Shown: positions 33,835 to 46,199, counted from the first letter of the stretch. The stretch: DNA of 64,000 nt from Tetrastigma voinierianum (GCA_016808115.1 JAEQBH010000650.1:1-64000); one strand, 5' to 3'. Notes: generated by a model from the letters alone, not told the origin. Translations and numbers: made by a program.

Positions 33835-34140
33835 CCTTCATTAAATGTCGCGAAAACAAATGACCTAGGGTGTGTTCCATTTTTTTTTCTACTATGTCGC
33901 GACATTTAGAAATAAATGTCACGACAAAGTTTTGCAATCACTTGTGGACAAGGTGAGTCAAATGTCGTGACATTGCAAGAAATGTTAGGCATTATTTGTG
34001 ATGCCCATTTCAATCTGTAATAAACGATAATGAAAAATCTATGTCGTGACAGAAAATGTTATTTTCAAATTGAGTCCACAGTTATTTATGTCACAACACA
34101 GAAAATTATGTCGCGACATTGAACTTTAATTTCAGAATTG
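33835..34140. repeat. A2 internal spacer with TGTCGCGACA copies
   Basis: Five to seven copies of the palindrome or its CpG-decay variants occur in 300 bp, exact at 33895-33904 and 34109-34118. The block lies between the gag end and the extra ORF, thus outside the LTRs. Confidence 0.8.
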
Positions 34141-34559
34141 CCTCTCTCTCAGTTTTCACTCAAGATACTTTCAAAACAAGGTGCATCCACTCATACCCTT
34201 CTGAACATACTTGTGAAGACTCATTTAATCATCAAAGACCCTCAATTCAAGTATGTACAATGACATTTCATTTCTTTATTCAAGAAAATTAGCATAGATG
34301 ATGTTCAGAATAACTAAAATAAAAATCATATTCCCCCAAACTTCAATTATGCATCATCATTAAACAAATTAAGGGAAATAGAAATACTCCCCCTTGTAGC
34401 TATTTTTTTTGCATATTTTAGTTTGAGACAGTGTACTTCATATTAAAAATTCATTTTTAATAGCTTCGTGTCTTGAAAAATTAACAACCACTAAAATATA
34501 ACTTCTAACATAATTAAAATTGAAAAATCAAACACACAAAATCTAAGAACATAAAATTA

Positions 34560-36110
34560 AAATTTCAGCAGGTTGCCTCTAGAAAATTTGCTCATTTTAC
34601 TGTCCTTAACTAGACATTTATGATAAATTCTTCATTTTTAGCATCTTCTTATATGCTCCTCTAGTCTGAGTTGTTCTTCCTCAATTTCTTTCCAATGTCT
34701 GTTTCATCCTACATCTTCTTGTTTCCTTGCAATTCATTGTCACCCCTCAATGAAGTAGGTGTGAAATCTTTTGGATTTATCTCTATACTATTGGGAAATG
34801 CATTCTTTGATTATTTATTCAAGGAAAGGGCTAGCCGCCCTACTTGAGTTTCCAAGTTCCTCAATGAAGCATTAGTATTTGTTTGAAACACAATTGTGTT
34901 CTTGAAATCCTCACTTGAAAATCTTTTTTCATGCAAATTCAAAATTCTCTTATTTTCTGACATGAAATACAACATCGATCTTCAAGGTCCTTTTTTGTGA
35001 TATTCTCTCTGGGTCCCTCACATTGCTTTGTTCTTGGAACCTTGGTTGAGCATGAGCTTGATGGTAATTCGGTCCTAGTCTGGGGCCCTCCCATGCTCCT
35101 CCACCATATGAGAAATACTCATAGTTCCTGAGTGCTGGTGTGTAATGAGTGGGTAGGTTGGGGTTTGGCTTGAAAGTGTAGCTCCTATTAGCATTCAAGT
35201 ACTATGCCTCCTCAACCTGGTAAGAACCCTCATGGTTTGGTCCTTCTTCAGCACTCTTTCTTCTTTCTCCTTCATCTCCTGCTCCCACTTCATGTGCGTA
35301 TGCGTGATCTCTCATTGCTTCCTAATTTGTTTTATCACTACATCAATTTTGCTTCTATGGTACGTCATTCGTTTTGAATCAATCGATAGCTATGGTTTGG
35401 TGCTCTGAAGTTGGATAGAACGCAATTACATTTGGCAAGGTCTTGTCCAGTATGCCTCTCTGCACTTCTTCTCTTACAAGCCTGTGAGAACATCGTTATA
35501 CCCTTGAAGGCATGGTCATATGACAAATATATCCATATGAGTGTTTAGATCTATTCCATGCATAGGGCATCTTTTGCTTGTCTCTTGTATCTCCTCCCAT
35601 GCATTGTAGAGACTCTCATCTTTCACTTGAGCAATTATTTCTCCTCTTCTTTAGAAGTTAGAGTTGAAGGAAAAAATCTGCTCATATAGGCCTCCACAAC
35701 TCTCTTCCCATCCTTCCCGCGTCCCGCGGTGAATCAAACCAGATGCTGCCCATCTCTCTCGGTGAAAAGGGGCTTCTGACTTGATTACTTTGGTCTCCCC
35801 ATTCAACTTGGCCCATGTTGGCCATCCTCATGAATCTTCCCATATGTCATTGGGATCTTCAGAGGGATGACCAGTGAACTTGTGTTGTTGTACCATAGTA
35901 ATCACTGCTGGCTTCAGCTCAAAATTGTTGGCTTCAATTGCAGGTCGTCTCACAATAGAGTACTCCTCTTAGATAATAAGCCTCCAAAAGTCCTCCATAG
36001 TATTAGTCCTCTGATGTCTTTCTGCTTCTTCTTCTTCTTCTGGAATAGCCTACAGTCTTTCTCTTTGATTTGCCATACTTCTGGATTCTGCACTTGTGAT
36101 ATGCCTTAGA
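34560..36110 (-). pseudogene. A2 gag, disrupted, fused to the very end of pol
   Basis: Minus-strand text shows DESLYNAWEEIQET and CPMHGI (35580-35545), the capsid motif of Athila-type gag. It also shows the Y/N/P-rich segment NANRSYTFKPNPNLPTHY (35198-35145) and RNLETQVGRLALSLNK (34866-34818), the C-terminal gag motif. Soon after comes KFSRGNLLKF (about 34560-34590), like the last residues of pol. Everything between, from protease to integrase, is absent. Gag would build the cytoplasmic particle. Stops and shifts occur throughout. Confidence 0.75.
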
Positions 36111-36390
36111 TTCTTCAGTGTTCTCTCTATTTCAGTTTCTAGAGGCAGCAAATTTGTTTCTAGTTTTCTATGCATTTAAAATCTTCCTGAAATAGAAACA
36201 CACTAAGATCAAATGAATTTTGTAGAATACGATTGTATCTTTATTTAAGCTCATAGAAAAATTTAGTAACTTCTTATTCTTGCTAATGCTTGTTTTTGTG
36301 ATTTTAAAAATTTATAATAATAAAGAAAAATGTCCAGGAATTAAGTAAATCCTTTTTGGTTAGAATATTGATATCTAGGGTCATCAATCC

Positions 36391-36416
36391 AATCTCAGAA
36401 ATGATAGCGCGAAACT
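36391..36416 (-). promoter_or_regulatory. A2 primer-binding site (degenerate)
   Basis: The minus strand reads AGTTTCGCGCTATCATTTC next to the LTR end TGTCTTAACA. It is a worn form of the TTGGCGCCGTTGCCGGGG motif complementary to tRNA-Asp that is used by Athila elements. Confidence 0.55.
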
Positions 36417-38320
36417 TGTTAAGACAGCACATATATAAACATAAATCAACTAACACTATTGCAAAGGACTATTAGCTAATACCCGTCTTGGCCTTAAAAA
36501 CTTGTTACAGTTGGCTTGGATGATGCTAGCTGTAAATGCCAAATTTATGGTACCGCCATAGAAACTGTCCCGGTCCTGGAAATGGTTCCAAGCTTGTTAC
36601 AGTGCTTATGTAGATGAAAAAGTGATTAGCTCCTTTAGTAAAATGTGTTCATTAAAAAGTGAGTTGGTCTTGATTACGCAAGTGCCGCAGTCGTACCAAG
36701 TAATAAAAGTGGATGTTTAAGTGCGAATATCGTTCACGAGAATGATGATATTAAATCAAAGACTAATTGCCCCCAACTACTCAAGATCATTACTATTTGA
36801 AATCTACTGTTATGATGATTAGATGACTAAAAAGAATTTTAGTCCTAGATTCAATTCCTTAATATACATCAAAATAATTTTTAATAAAAATGGGTTTGGG
36901 AATTTCTTAGTGAGACAAAGCGAATATTGATCAATGAATGATAATCAATTTCTTCGTCTGCTCGATTCATATCTGACCTTAAATTGGAAAATTGAGTTTG
37001 TCAGATGCATGGTAGTATAGTTTGGATTACTCCTTAACCATACTTTTCACTGATTAAAGGTTCATATTCATTTATGAGACATGATTTTAGCTAGTTACTT
37101 GTAATTTGTAACCCTCTTTATTAGATTTAAGTATTTTTCCTTCTCAGTACTTCATACCCCGCCAACTCTTAGGCGGAGAATTCTTGCCCCCATGAAGCGG
37201 GATATTGCAAGCCTTCTCCCGATTTGATTGACACCTCATCCTTCATTTTTGATGAAAATTTCCATCTCCTTGATTGATCATTTGCTGCGGGATCATAATC
37301 AATTCGATGAAAAGAAAGAAACCTCTGATTAATTAAGCGATGCTTCATTCCTTTATCCTCCAAATTAGTAAGTTGGTGATATATTTGAGTAACCAATAAG
37401 AGTTCATTAGTTCCTTAGTAGTCTACCATACGCTCTGAAAGAACGACTTTATACTCTCGGATTCTCCGTCTACGTGTCACTCAGGGCCTCCTGGAAATCA
37501 GAGTAAGATATTGGACCTTGCTTGGGTACACGGTTGCTAGTCTTGAGGAACAAATAAATTCAGAACAATACGATCGATAAATTCAAGAATTCTAGTGGCG
37601 TTCTTCCACATATGCATAAAAATGAATATCATCATTGACCCATTTCTAGAAAGCTTAGCTTTTCAAAACTGGTTCACTCATATCAGTGACTAACTAATCG
37701 GGGAAAGTGCTGAAATCATAAACGGCAGAAATAAATGAACTCCGAAACCTTTCATCCTCCATTTGAAATCGAACGATAATGAAAGATGATTCTATAAAGC
37801 GAACTCATTTCGAAGTTACACTTTAGTTAATACCCCGTCAATCACAAAAGAATACCAACTAAAATCTACATTGAAACTCTCTTTTGAAACTAACTCTACT
37901 AAAAAGAAAATAAAATAAAAATAAAAGAAAAATAAGCAATACAAGAGTCCTCAACTACCTAGACGTCCTGTAGTTGCGGAAGCTGCACACAGTGCCTAGA
38001 TGCGTCTATTTATAGACTTCCTAATGTTGGGCCATACTTCATTAATTGCGTTGTGGATGCCCAAAATTCTAGCCCAAATTGGTCACTCTGTCGTGACATA
38101 GAAAATTCTATCATGACAGAGTTTTCAGTCTTTGTCGTAGCATGCAGTCTTCTGTCGCGGCCTATTCTCTAAGCTCATTCTTGAATTTTGTCGCGATAGA
38201 GTTTTGGTGTAGTAGTCTTGTTCTTGTGGCAACAAGAATGTATTGTGTCACGACACCAAATATGTTTGCAACCAGCTTCTCATGTCCTTTTTCTTTTGGA
38301 GTCTATTGCGACATAAGTTT
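36417..38320 (-). repeat. A2 5' LTR (right), proximal part
   Basis: Colinear with 27114-29035 of the left LTR. It begins TGTTAAGACA, has the repeated primer-like unit 86 bp in, and carries the TATAGACTTCC and CCAATGTTGGGCC-type blocks. It is interrupted at 38320 by G1, whose target duplication is AGTTT (38316-38320). Confidence 0.85.
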
Positions 38321-38408
38321 TGTAGCACCCCTTTCCGATCCAACTCGATTGGTGGATCCAAACCGGTTCCGGGATGCTCGTTTAATTCTTTTTATTTATC
38401 TTTTTTTT
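38321..38408 (-). repeat. G1 3' LTR stub
   Basis: 88 bp match the left end of the other LTR (55880-55965), including CGGTTCCGGGATGCTCG and TTTAATTCTTTTTATTTATC. The match ends in a run of T, and RNase H coding text follows at once. About 2.4 kb of LTR, all of integrase and part of RNase H are deleted, with the breakpoint at the T run. Confidence 0.85.
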
Positions 38409-38410
38409 TG

Positions 38411-38860
38411 AGTGTTCTTGACATAGTTCTTTTCATGTGGCCATTGTCTTGAAACATAGCTACCACCTTACCCTCTTGCGCCAGGACACATCGAGAGTCC
38501 ATTTAATGATGCATCACTAAATACCACATATCGGTGTCGGTTGAGCAGGTGCCTCGGTTAAACGCTTTGAACTTATCAAAACATTTGACATTTTTCTACA
38601 TTCATACTTTACATTTTAAGAGCATTCGTCGCGAATTTGCGATCATAAAGAAGCCCTTAGCGAAATCTTCCGTAACACCGGAGTCAGGAAACTACTCATA
38701 CCTTAACATTTCTTGGTGGCTTCCATTCAACAACTCCCACTTCTATTTTCTTTGGATTCCTTTCGAATTCCTTCATTTGATACAATGTGCCTAAGAAAGG
38801 TTCATTCAACCCAAAAACTCACATTACTTCGTTTTTCATAACCTTTCTTTTCTCAAAGCT
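38411..38860 (-). pseudogene. G1 RT thumb and RNase H remnant
   Basis: Minus-strand text, in shifting frames, includes VEWKPPRNV (about 38725-38700) from the RT thumb and MWYLVMHH- and CVLAQEGKVVA-like text (38540-38440), matching the start of gypsy RNase H with its first catalytic region. The preceding text is partly deleted. Confidence 0.65.
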
Positions 38861-39266
38861 TCTAACACTACCCGACGGTGTGTATCATGATTTTTTTTTT
38901 TTAACAAAAAGCACGGGAGCTCCCCATGGTGATATACTCAGATGAATAAATCCCTTTTCTAACAGTTCTTGCAACTGCAATTTCAATTCTTTTAACTCCA
39001 ACATAGCCATTCGGTACGGTGTTATGGATCACAGGTGTGGCGCAGTATAACGTCGATAGCAAACTCAATCTCCCTCTGTGGAGGCAATCCTGGAACCTCT
39101 TCTGGAAACACGTCCAGAAAGTCACTAACGGTAGGGATATTGGATACACTAGGCCTTGCCTTTTCCATTTCAATCACCTGAAGCGAATAGGCTTCATCCT
39201 TTCACACCATTATTTAGTAGTGGTACGAATATCACATTAGAGAAGTGTTTGACCTCTCACCAATAA
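38861..39266 (-). pseudogene. G1 reverse transcriptase N-terminal part
   Basis: Read on minus from about 39175, motifs are DVFPEEVPGLPPQREIEF (frame-shifted), then ELKELKLQLQELLEKG-like text and SPWGAPVLFVKK (38935-38895). They fit the start of gypsy RT up to the first conserved block. The catalytic palm with the YVDD box is missing: the sequence goes from FVKK through an A run to unrelated and then thumb text. Confidence 0.7.
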
Positions 39267-39700
39267 TTACTTCATCCTCATTCGATTGTTCTTAGTTACT
39301 CTTTTCATTCTACAATTGTTGACTATCGCGAATTGTCGGATAACTTGATCCATCCCGATGTCATCAAATTCTTTGAAGGATAACTCTATCAAGTCTCCTA
39401 GAAATTCATATTCTCTTATTTTGATAGGACAATCTTTGTATACTTTATTCACAATAACACTATGTCCAAGCGGGTTCGTCACCAAGATGTCATACTCGGT
39501 TTCACTCCTTGGTAAATTATCCAAGCTGGGTATGTCAGTACATATGTACGAATGAGTCGATCCTGGATCTATCAATGCATGCATAAAAGTATCAAAGATA
39601 GTAAAATTATGGACTATCACATCTGGGGTGTCGGTATCTTCTACTACTTTCATTGCATATGCTCCAACTGGAGCACGACCATCTTGCCTACCCAAAGTCT
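39267..39700 (-). pseudogene. G1 protease (retropepsin)
   Basis: A 142-aa frame keeps the aspartic protease domain. ALIDPGSTHSYI lies near residues 41-52 and carries the catalytic Asp (DPGS in place of DSGA, usual for this group). After it come VTNPLGHSVIVNKVYKDCP and LIELSFKEFDDIGMDQV, where the usual ILGMDWL-type end is altered. The protease cuts the gag-pol polyprotein inside the particle. This is the best-preserved coding domain of G1. Confidence 0.85.
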
Positions 39701-39799
39701 GTGTCCCTTGTCTCGGAACACTCGGTGATGCAACACTTTTGCTGCCTTTAGGTACTGATAAATCATTGCCCCCTGTTTGGGGTGCTATGAAGGGATGTG

Positions 39800-40781
39800 C
39801 CCTTATATAATTTCATATCTTGTGCTCCATGGATCCACAACCCAAGCAAGCACCTGTCACTCTCCAACACTCTCCCTTGTGTCTTCTCCCACACTGAGAA
39901 CAACGAGGAACATCTTGTCCTCTAGAAGCACCTCCTTATGCACTTGCAGCTGACGGGGCCGGTAGAATAGTCTCTGTCGGTGGCAGCGTAGGTTGGTAGA
40001 ACTCTGTGGTCCCTAAATCTCTTACTCTCTTGTGATGAGCCACTTGATGATCGAGATTTTCTTTCCATCTTCATCTTTTGTAATCATTTCCTTTTCTTCT
40101 CATTCCACATTTAGGCACATGTCATGATTTTGAATCATCATGTAAATCTGTGACATGGGCTCGAATATGGTCATTTAGGCCGTCTTCAAACTTATGGCAC
40201 TTCTCTTCTTCGGTTACCAACATCTCGGGAGCATACTTGCTCAGCGTGAATTCTTAAATATTGAGTTGCAATTGCCTTCAACAGATTATGAAACTCTAAG
40301 TGCTTATATTGTTTAAATAAAGTGAGCCACATGCTCTTCTTGAACTCATCCAAGAAGAACCTCCATGTAACTCTCTCTGGTGGTGGTCCTAGTCACGGAA
40401 CACCTCTCATCACCGTATGGTGAGTCACTTTTATTCTAACTTCTCTTCCGATGTTCAATGCATTTTACTGAACATTCGCTCGATTCTCTCGGTGATTCTG
40501 CGCCATTGAAGGCTCATCTTCTTTCTTTCAAAGAAAGTCTATCGGTCGATACCTTGCCATTCTCTCAATGGCTGATCGCTACGGAGCAATTGTAGCTGGT
40601 TGCTTGGCTCTTTGCAAAGCCTGAGCTAACTGTTGGAGGATACCCATAGCACCTCCTGCCACTTGTTTCGATTCATTTACTAGTGGAGCATGAGATGTTT
40701 GTCCACTACCACTACCGGGACTATCGGGCGATTTCCACTGGTCTGTCGACCCTATGAATTTTACGAACCATCCATGCTTCT
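39800..40781 (-). pseudogene. G1 gag with two CCHC zinc knuckles
   Basis: On minus, CSQCGRRHKGECW and CLGCGSMEHK (39905-39815) form two nucleocapsid zinc knuckles. Upstream are LDEFKKSMWLTLF (about 40355-40315) and MLVTEEEKC-like text, typical of gag of this group, and an A/Q-rich start with ILQQLAQALQRAKQPA (40640-40590). Stops and shifts break it. A3 is inserted at the upstream end (40781/55724); a few first codons may lie at 55724-55760. Confidence 0.75.
40777..40781. other. Possible target duplication of A3, left (CTTCT)
   Basis: CTTCT precedes the A3 LTR; CTTAC follows the 3' LTR at 55724-55728. Three of five bases agree, so the duplication is plausible but worn. Confidence 0.4.
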
Positions 40782-43285
40782 TGATGAGCTTAAAAGTCAT
40801 CTATTTTGATCCATTTTTACGGCAATTTTCATGAAAGAACAATTGCTGAAATATGAAGAAACTATATCTGGTATTAGCCGGTGAATGGAAGAAAGAAGAA
40901 ATGCGATGAAAATACGTGATAAGTGGAGGAAAAGTGCGGTCGAATGAAGCGAGACGAGAAACAATTGGGCGATTCATTGATGCGGTTTGGGGTTGTTGCA
41001 GTCAAATTCTGAAGTCGCGACACCGAAGGTGAAGGAATTTGATGCGGTCGCGGCCAATTAAGTACGAGATAAAGCGGTGAAGGGTAACCGGGCTAAGAAG
41101 ACGACGTGCGACGACGATACGAGGTGCGACAAGTTGATATTAAGTGACTAGGATAAGAGGTCGTGACAAACGAACACCTTTTAAGCTATGAGAGGTTTGG
41201 TACGATGAAAGGCTGCTTAGAACTCGGTGATGTCGCGGCGTGAGATCGAAGTCGCGACACAAGACTCTTGTGATTGAAGGTTAGAGCTCGCCAAAAGGTG
41301 AGGTAGCGACGAATCTATCGATATCGTGACGCCGAGAACAAACCGAATCAATGATGGAAACCGCCAAGAGATGTGTGACAAGATATTCTTTATCAGCGAC
41401 AACGCGGCAACGTCGATTGAAGCGCATATGAAGCAGAAATTTTGAGAATTGCGACCAGAGATATCGGCGTCGCGACATCGGGGAAAGGAAACAATTGAAA
41501 CACGCCGGCGGTGAAGATGTCGCGACAAGATATTGATGTCATGACGTCAAAATGACAAATCAAGCTTACATAGAGTAAGTTGATGTCGCGGCGTGGATGT
41601 GTGGCGACGCCCGATGATAATCGCTGACGTGAGATTGATAGCCGGCGACGCCGATGATGTCATGACAAGAAGCTGAAATTCGCGACTTGAGCGATGGTGG
41701 GCCAAACCATTTTGAAACCCGAGCTACATTGGGATTGGGGCCCAGTGAGGAACCACTGTAAATACTGGCGGCTATCAACTCCATTAGCGGCAGCGACGCG
41801 GCGTGCGGATGGTAACTCATTTCTTTATTTTCTTTTCTTTTTATTTTTATTATTTCCGTCGTTTTAGAAGCCGAATTATGTTCGTATTTTGTATTACCGT
41901 TTGTATTTTCTGAATCACGGATGTTGCTCGTTTGGTGAAGGCCGAATCTGAAATTCATTTCTTTTCAGAATTACTACTTTGGAATGTTTGAGTTGAATAT
42001 TGCAAATTGATTGTTCGATTTCAAGTGCGATTATTCTTATGATCGGAGGAATCTTTGTATCAGGTACCAATTAGTGTTGAATCCAGCTTCATTAGTGACG
42101 TTATGGTGAATTTATCTTTCTGTAGTCGTTTCAATGACTTGTTAATTTCGAGTTAATGAATTTATACAGTTTTGGGTTTGTGTCTTGGGATGCGAATATC
42201 AGTTTCTTATACCACGTTAGATTTGCGTCATTGCTGATTTCAAGGAGGTCCTGCGGGTGTACGAAGCGTTACGAGTAATATGCATTTCTTCTGAAGGAGT
42301 ATCCTTTCTTATTAGGGGATCTTTTGAGCTTTGTAAGTTCATAGATAAATCCTCTTCTCCCTTGAAATCAGAAGCAGTTGAATAGGTTATCTATTTAAAC
42401 AAGCAAAGTTCACCTCGGTCGGATAGTGAGGCGATCCGTGTTAGCGTAGTGTCGAGGAAAGGTTGATCCTATTCATTTGAGGAGGAAGCGTCGGAAGTTG
42501 TATATCCTTGCTTGACCGATAACGGGAGCTAGGTTTGCTGATCCATAAATGGGTATAGTATTGCAAAAGAAAATACCCGGATTAGAAGTCCCTTTTTTAA
42601 AGTAGTTATCTAATTCCTGTATTCGAGAGAATCGAATTAAGTAAATAGATAATGAAATGTGGAATGGAGAATCCGGTGCACTAACGCGAGGCAATTTGAA
42701 GCAGAATGTCGAAATTTTATCATAATTAACTCACAGTCGATAGTTCACTATAAGCTGTTTCTATTGATTATATCTTAAAGGATAATATTAGAGTATTCAT
42801 TTAACATTAAATTAACTATTCTTTATTCTTTATTTTCGGTATGTTGGATGGTTCGGTTATTTTCCTTTTGCTTGTTTAATTTTCCAGCACCTTAATGTTG
42901 GATCTACACTATCATTTGTGAATCCCCGAAATAGTATGGAAATTGGTAGTAGGGTAGTTGATTTAAAATTCTTGAGATCTCTGTGGGATCGATATACGGA
43001 CTTAAATCCATTTATTGCCATAGACTGTGCACTTTAGAATATCGGACAAACCAAACTTTGAAAATGATTTACTCTAAGAGATTGGTGGTTTATATAGTAT
43101 AATGTTAACAAGTTTATTGGCGCGTTGTGATTAAATGATAGTCCTTTGGTAATAGTGACATAGAACGTATATGTGTTTTGGTTTGGTTAACAAGGTTTTA
43201 TGGCGCGATTAGCAGGGGACAATTGAACAATAGTCCTTTGGTAATAGTGACATAAATTTGTATATGTGTTTTGGTTAGGTTAACA
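40782..43285 (+). repeat. A3 5' LTR
   Basis: Colinear with 53124-55723. Landmarks are AAGTGGAGGAAAAGTGCGGTCG, the TGTCGCGACA-rich part (about 41200-41680, exact at 41518-41527), GGATCTTTTGAGCTTTGTAAGTT, and GATCCGTGTTAGC. The terminus has two tandem units starting TTAACAAG at 43105 and 43187. Open frames in it (41566-41958 and others) are not genes. Confidence 0.9.
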
Positions 43286-43312
43286 AGTTTTGTAGCGTTA
43301 ATAGGGGATCGA
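43105..43312 (+). repeat. A3 tandem primer-site units at LTR end
   Basis: TTAACAAG begins at 43105, 43187 and 43280. Each is followed by a TGGCGC-like word and, after the first two, by TAGTCCTTTGGTAATAGTGACATA and TATATGTGTTTTGGTT (split here to stay short). The third copy marks the LTR/internal border. Confidence 0.8.
43286..43312 (+). promoter_or_regulatory. A3 primer-binding site (degenerate tRNA-Asp type)
   Basis: AGTTTTGTAGCGTTAATAGG follows the LTR end. It is a worn form of TTGGCGCCGTTGCCGGGG, seen intact in the 3' LTR of this element at 55553. Confidence 0.6.
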
Positions 43313-43689
43313 AAAATTTTGTAATCAATATTGGGATGAAGAAGAAATACTAATTTTGGACATTTTTAAAAGAAAAGAACAAAAATAGTGTTTCCAGCGT
43401 TGACTCCTGTATGCTTGACCTTTAACAACCATATTGAATATATTTTATGATTTGACTAATCCTATTAATGGGAGTATGTTTTGCTTCCAGAAAAAACTTT
43501 GATGCGTAGAAGCCAGACCTTCAGTCACGTTCAGTTGATACGAGGAAATAGAAAAGGGCGGCTTTCGAAGCTTGAGAAAAGACTAGAAAATGAGAAAGAA
43601 ACTCAACCGCATGGCGGATGAATGGCGGGATGGGTTAAATACATATAGAAAAGCTAGAGCACTCCGGTCAACGTCTGTTGGAAGTTTAA
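43313..43689 (+). other. A3 leader, no gene
   Basis: Untranslated stretch between primer site and gag; no ORF with motifs. Confidence 0.5.
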
Positions 43690-45130
43690 GGTGATTATCT
43701 GGGGAAGAGTACTCGCGATCGAGATAGCTGCGGTGGATGCTAATAATTTTGAATTAAAGCCGGCCATGTGATTACAATGGTCAGCGAAGCATCGAGTTTT
43801 CTTGGTCATCTGAAAGATCCAAACGAGCACAGGAAGATTCTCGGATGGCCATCTTGTTAAATTTGAGATGGGGTGAGACCGGAAGTCGTAAAGCGCACCT
43901 ATTCCCATTCTCTCTAAGAATCTGGCTGACAACATGGTATGAATCTTTTACCATATGGTTGTGATACTTGGGAAGGGGATTAGTTGAGCCTACTTAGGTA
44001 GATTCTCTGACCCTAACCTGAAAGAAGGAGGAGATCATAATTGTTCGATAGGGGAAGATGAGCTGTGTATGTAGCTTAGGAAAGATTAAACGGTTCTTGA
44101 GAAGGAATATGCAATGCATGGGATAGATCGAATTTCAGGATGGACATTGTATATCTTTTATGAATGATATATCCAAAGGGATCATTGATGCTTCATCTTT
44201 GTGGAACATTCAAGCGAAAAATCTTCGAAGAGCGAAAAGAAATTTGATTGAAGATACGGCTAAATGTAACATAACTCATACGGCTTTGAAGCTGACGAGG
44301 AGAAGGATGGGTGACAGATGTGACCATAGGCCAAGTTGGATGCCATTATGCAGGTTGAACGAAGCAGAAAGAAAGACACACAGCTCTTGAAATAGGAGCA
44401 ATTGAAAGGGAGTTAATGAAGGGGGTCTTTGAAAGAAGTGGCGAGAGGACTTTATGATCTTTGAAGGAGATTAGTATTTAGGTAAACCAAGAGCTTACCA
44501 TTTCAAACCAATCTATGCCTTCGACACATTATCACCCGACACTCGGAACCATGAGAACTTCGTATGGTGGAGGGGCTTCTCAAGGCCAAGGAGGCGGGAC
44601 GAGAACCCTGTCGGAGTATCAGCCAGCCACAGTTCAGCGACGGGAAGCGACAAGGAGATGAGCAACGAATATCATGGTCAGAGGAGGCACTCTTATCTTT
44701 TGAGGCAGATCTGCGGAGTTTATGGGGATAAGCAAAAATTGTTGAACCTCCATGAACAAGGGTTTGGAGAAATTGGGCAATTTGCTATAAATTCTCAAAT
44801 TTTTCAAAACACTCTAAGTAAATGCAGAAGTGGAGACACAAGTGAGACATGTTGGCCTAACCATAAACCAAAGGAAAGATGCCTTCCCAGTGACCTGAGG
44901 AAGAACGAATTGCATGGGCATGCGGTGAGGGAGTGGGAAGGAGTTAGAAGAGAGGGAAGAAAAGGTGACGACCCAACAAGAAGTACTTGAACCCGAGAGA
45001 AAGGGAGAGACAAGCTTGGAGAATGACAAGAAGGAGTAGAAAGAAGAACATCCAAGGAACAAAGCCTGCAGTCCAGGAACCACAAAAGTGTAAATCGAAT
45101 GGAGGCGGTTTAGAGTTCAGCAGAAGAGCT
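43690..45130 (+). pseudogene. A3 gag, disrupted
   Basis: The Athila-type capsid domain begins at about 43730 with ANNFELKPAM. It continues, across shifts, with LKDPNEHRKI-like text (43800-43830), LFPFSL (43900), and the region FMNDISKGIIDASSLWN (44157-44205), in the place of the FYNGL...DAA block. The C-terminal motif is CLPSDLRKNELHG (44880-44920), following a G/Q-rich linker (44570-44610). Gag forms the virus-like particle. Many stops interrupt it, and the longest piece is 110 aa (44658-44990). Confidence 0.75.
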
Positions 45131-45139
45131 TTCAGGGAA

Positions 45140-45760
45140 AATTGGAATCGATATGCCTTTTCTTGAGTAGTGACTCAGATGCCACTTTTATGCAAAATTC
45201 CGAAGGACATCTTTGAGGCAAGAAAGAAAATAGTAGAAGAAGGAATAGTAGGAATCTCTTGCCCACTTGCGGTGCGATGTCAGAGAGAAAAGAACTACCA
45301 GTAAAGATGAAGGACCCAGGAAGTTTCACAATTCCTTGTATTGTTGGAGGAATGGAATTCCATGAAGCTCTCTGTGACTCAGGAGCTAGTATCAATCTGA
45401 TGCCTCTTTCTGTTGCCAAGAAATTAAGTTTGGGGGAGCTTATTCCCCTAGCCCATTCACTCCTTCAAATGGCAAACGGTCGATGGTGAAACACGAGGAA
45501 GGGGTCGTGAAGATGTGTTGGTCCTTTGTTGGGAGATTTGTATTCGGTAGACTTCATAATTACGGACATGGAGAAAGTTCTGAAATGCCCTACTATTAGG
45601 AAGACCATTCCTAGCTCTTTGGGTGGCCTTGATTGACATGCAAAGGAGTTCTCATGCAGGGTTGGAAGCTCTTGTGTTGCTTGATTAAAAGTATGCAAAT
45701 TATAGACGGGGAAAGGCTGTGTAGGCGATTTTGTCTCTTCCAACTACGATTGTTAGCTCA
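45140..45760 (+). pseudogene. A3 protease
   Basis: The 45259-45489 frame has CGAMSERKELPVKMKDPGS, then PCIVGGMEFHEALCDSGAS with catalytic DSGA, and NLMPLSVAKKL, the motif order of retropepsins of the Athila/Tat branch. A shift at about 45480 ends the frame; DVLV- and IVDFIITDMEK-like text follows in another frame. It would cleave the polyprotein. Confidence 0.85.
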
Positions 45761-46199
45761 AATGATTTGTAACACGCTCCGGTTTTATCAATGAAAAGGA
45801 GATGAATTCGATTATGCGAGAAGATGTCTATTAAGATTTTCCATCACAATGGGACTCTCATACTAGAAGCGTGGTGAGCTTGAAGCTCATCGAAAAGATA
45901 ATGAGGAGGGAAGATAGTGAAAAGGAAATTCATCGAGAGACGATCTGAAGGTCTAGTTTTTGAAAGGATTGCCATATCATTTGAAGTATGCCTACTTAGA
46001 GATTACCGAAAAAACCGGTGATCATTTAAGCGGATTAAGTGAGGAATGAGAACAAAGATTAAAATATTAAAGGCTTATAAGGAATCGCTAAGCTTGGTCC
46101 GTGAAGAAATGAGAGGGTATCAATCCGTAATTTGCGTACATGATTACGCTGAAGAGACTTTAAAAACCATCTGTAGAACACCAAGGAGGGGTGAATCGA

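Noticed and set aside
44804..45085. 93- and 89-aa frames on the minus strand
   Set aside because: Antisense to the gag C-terminal part of A3; hydrophobic composition is a mirror effect.
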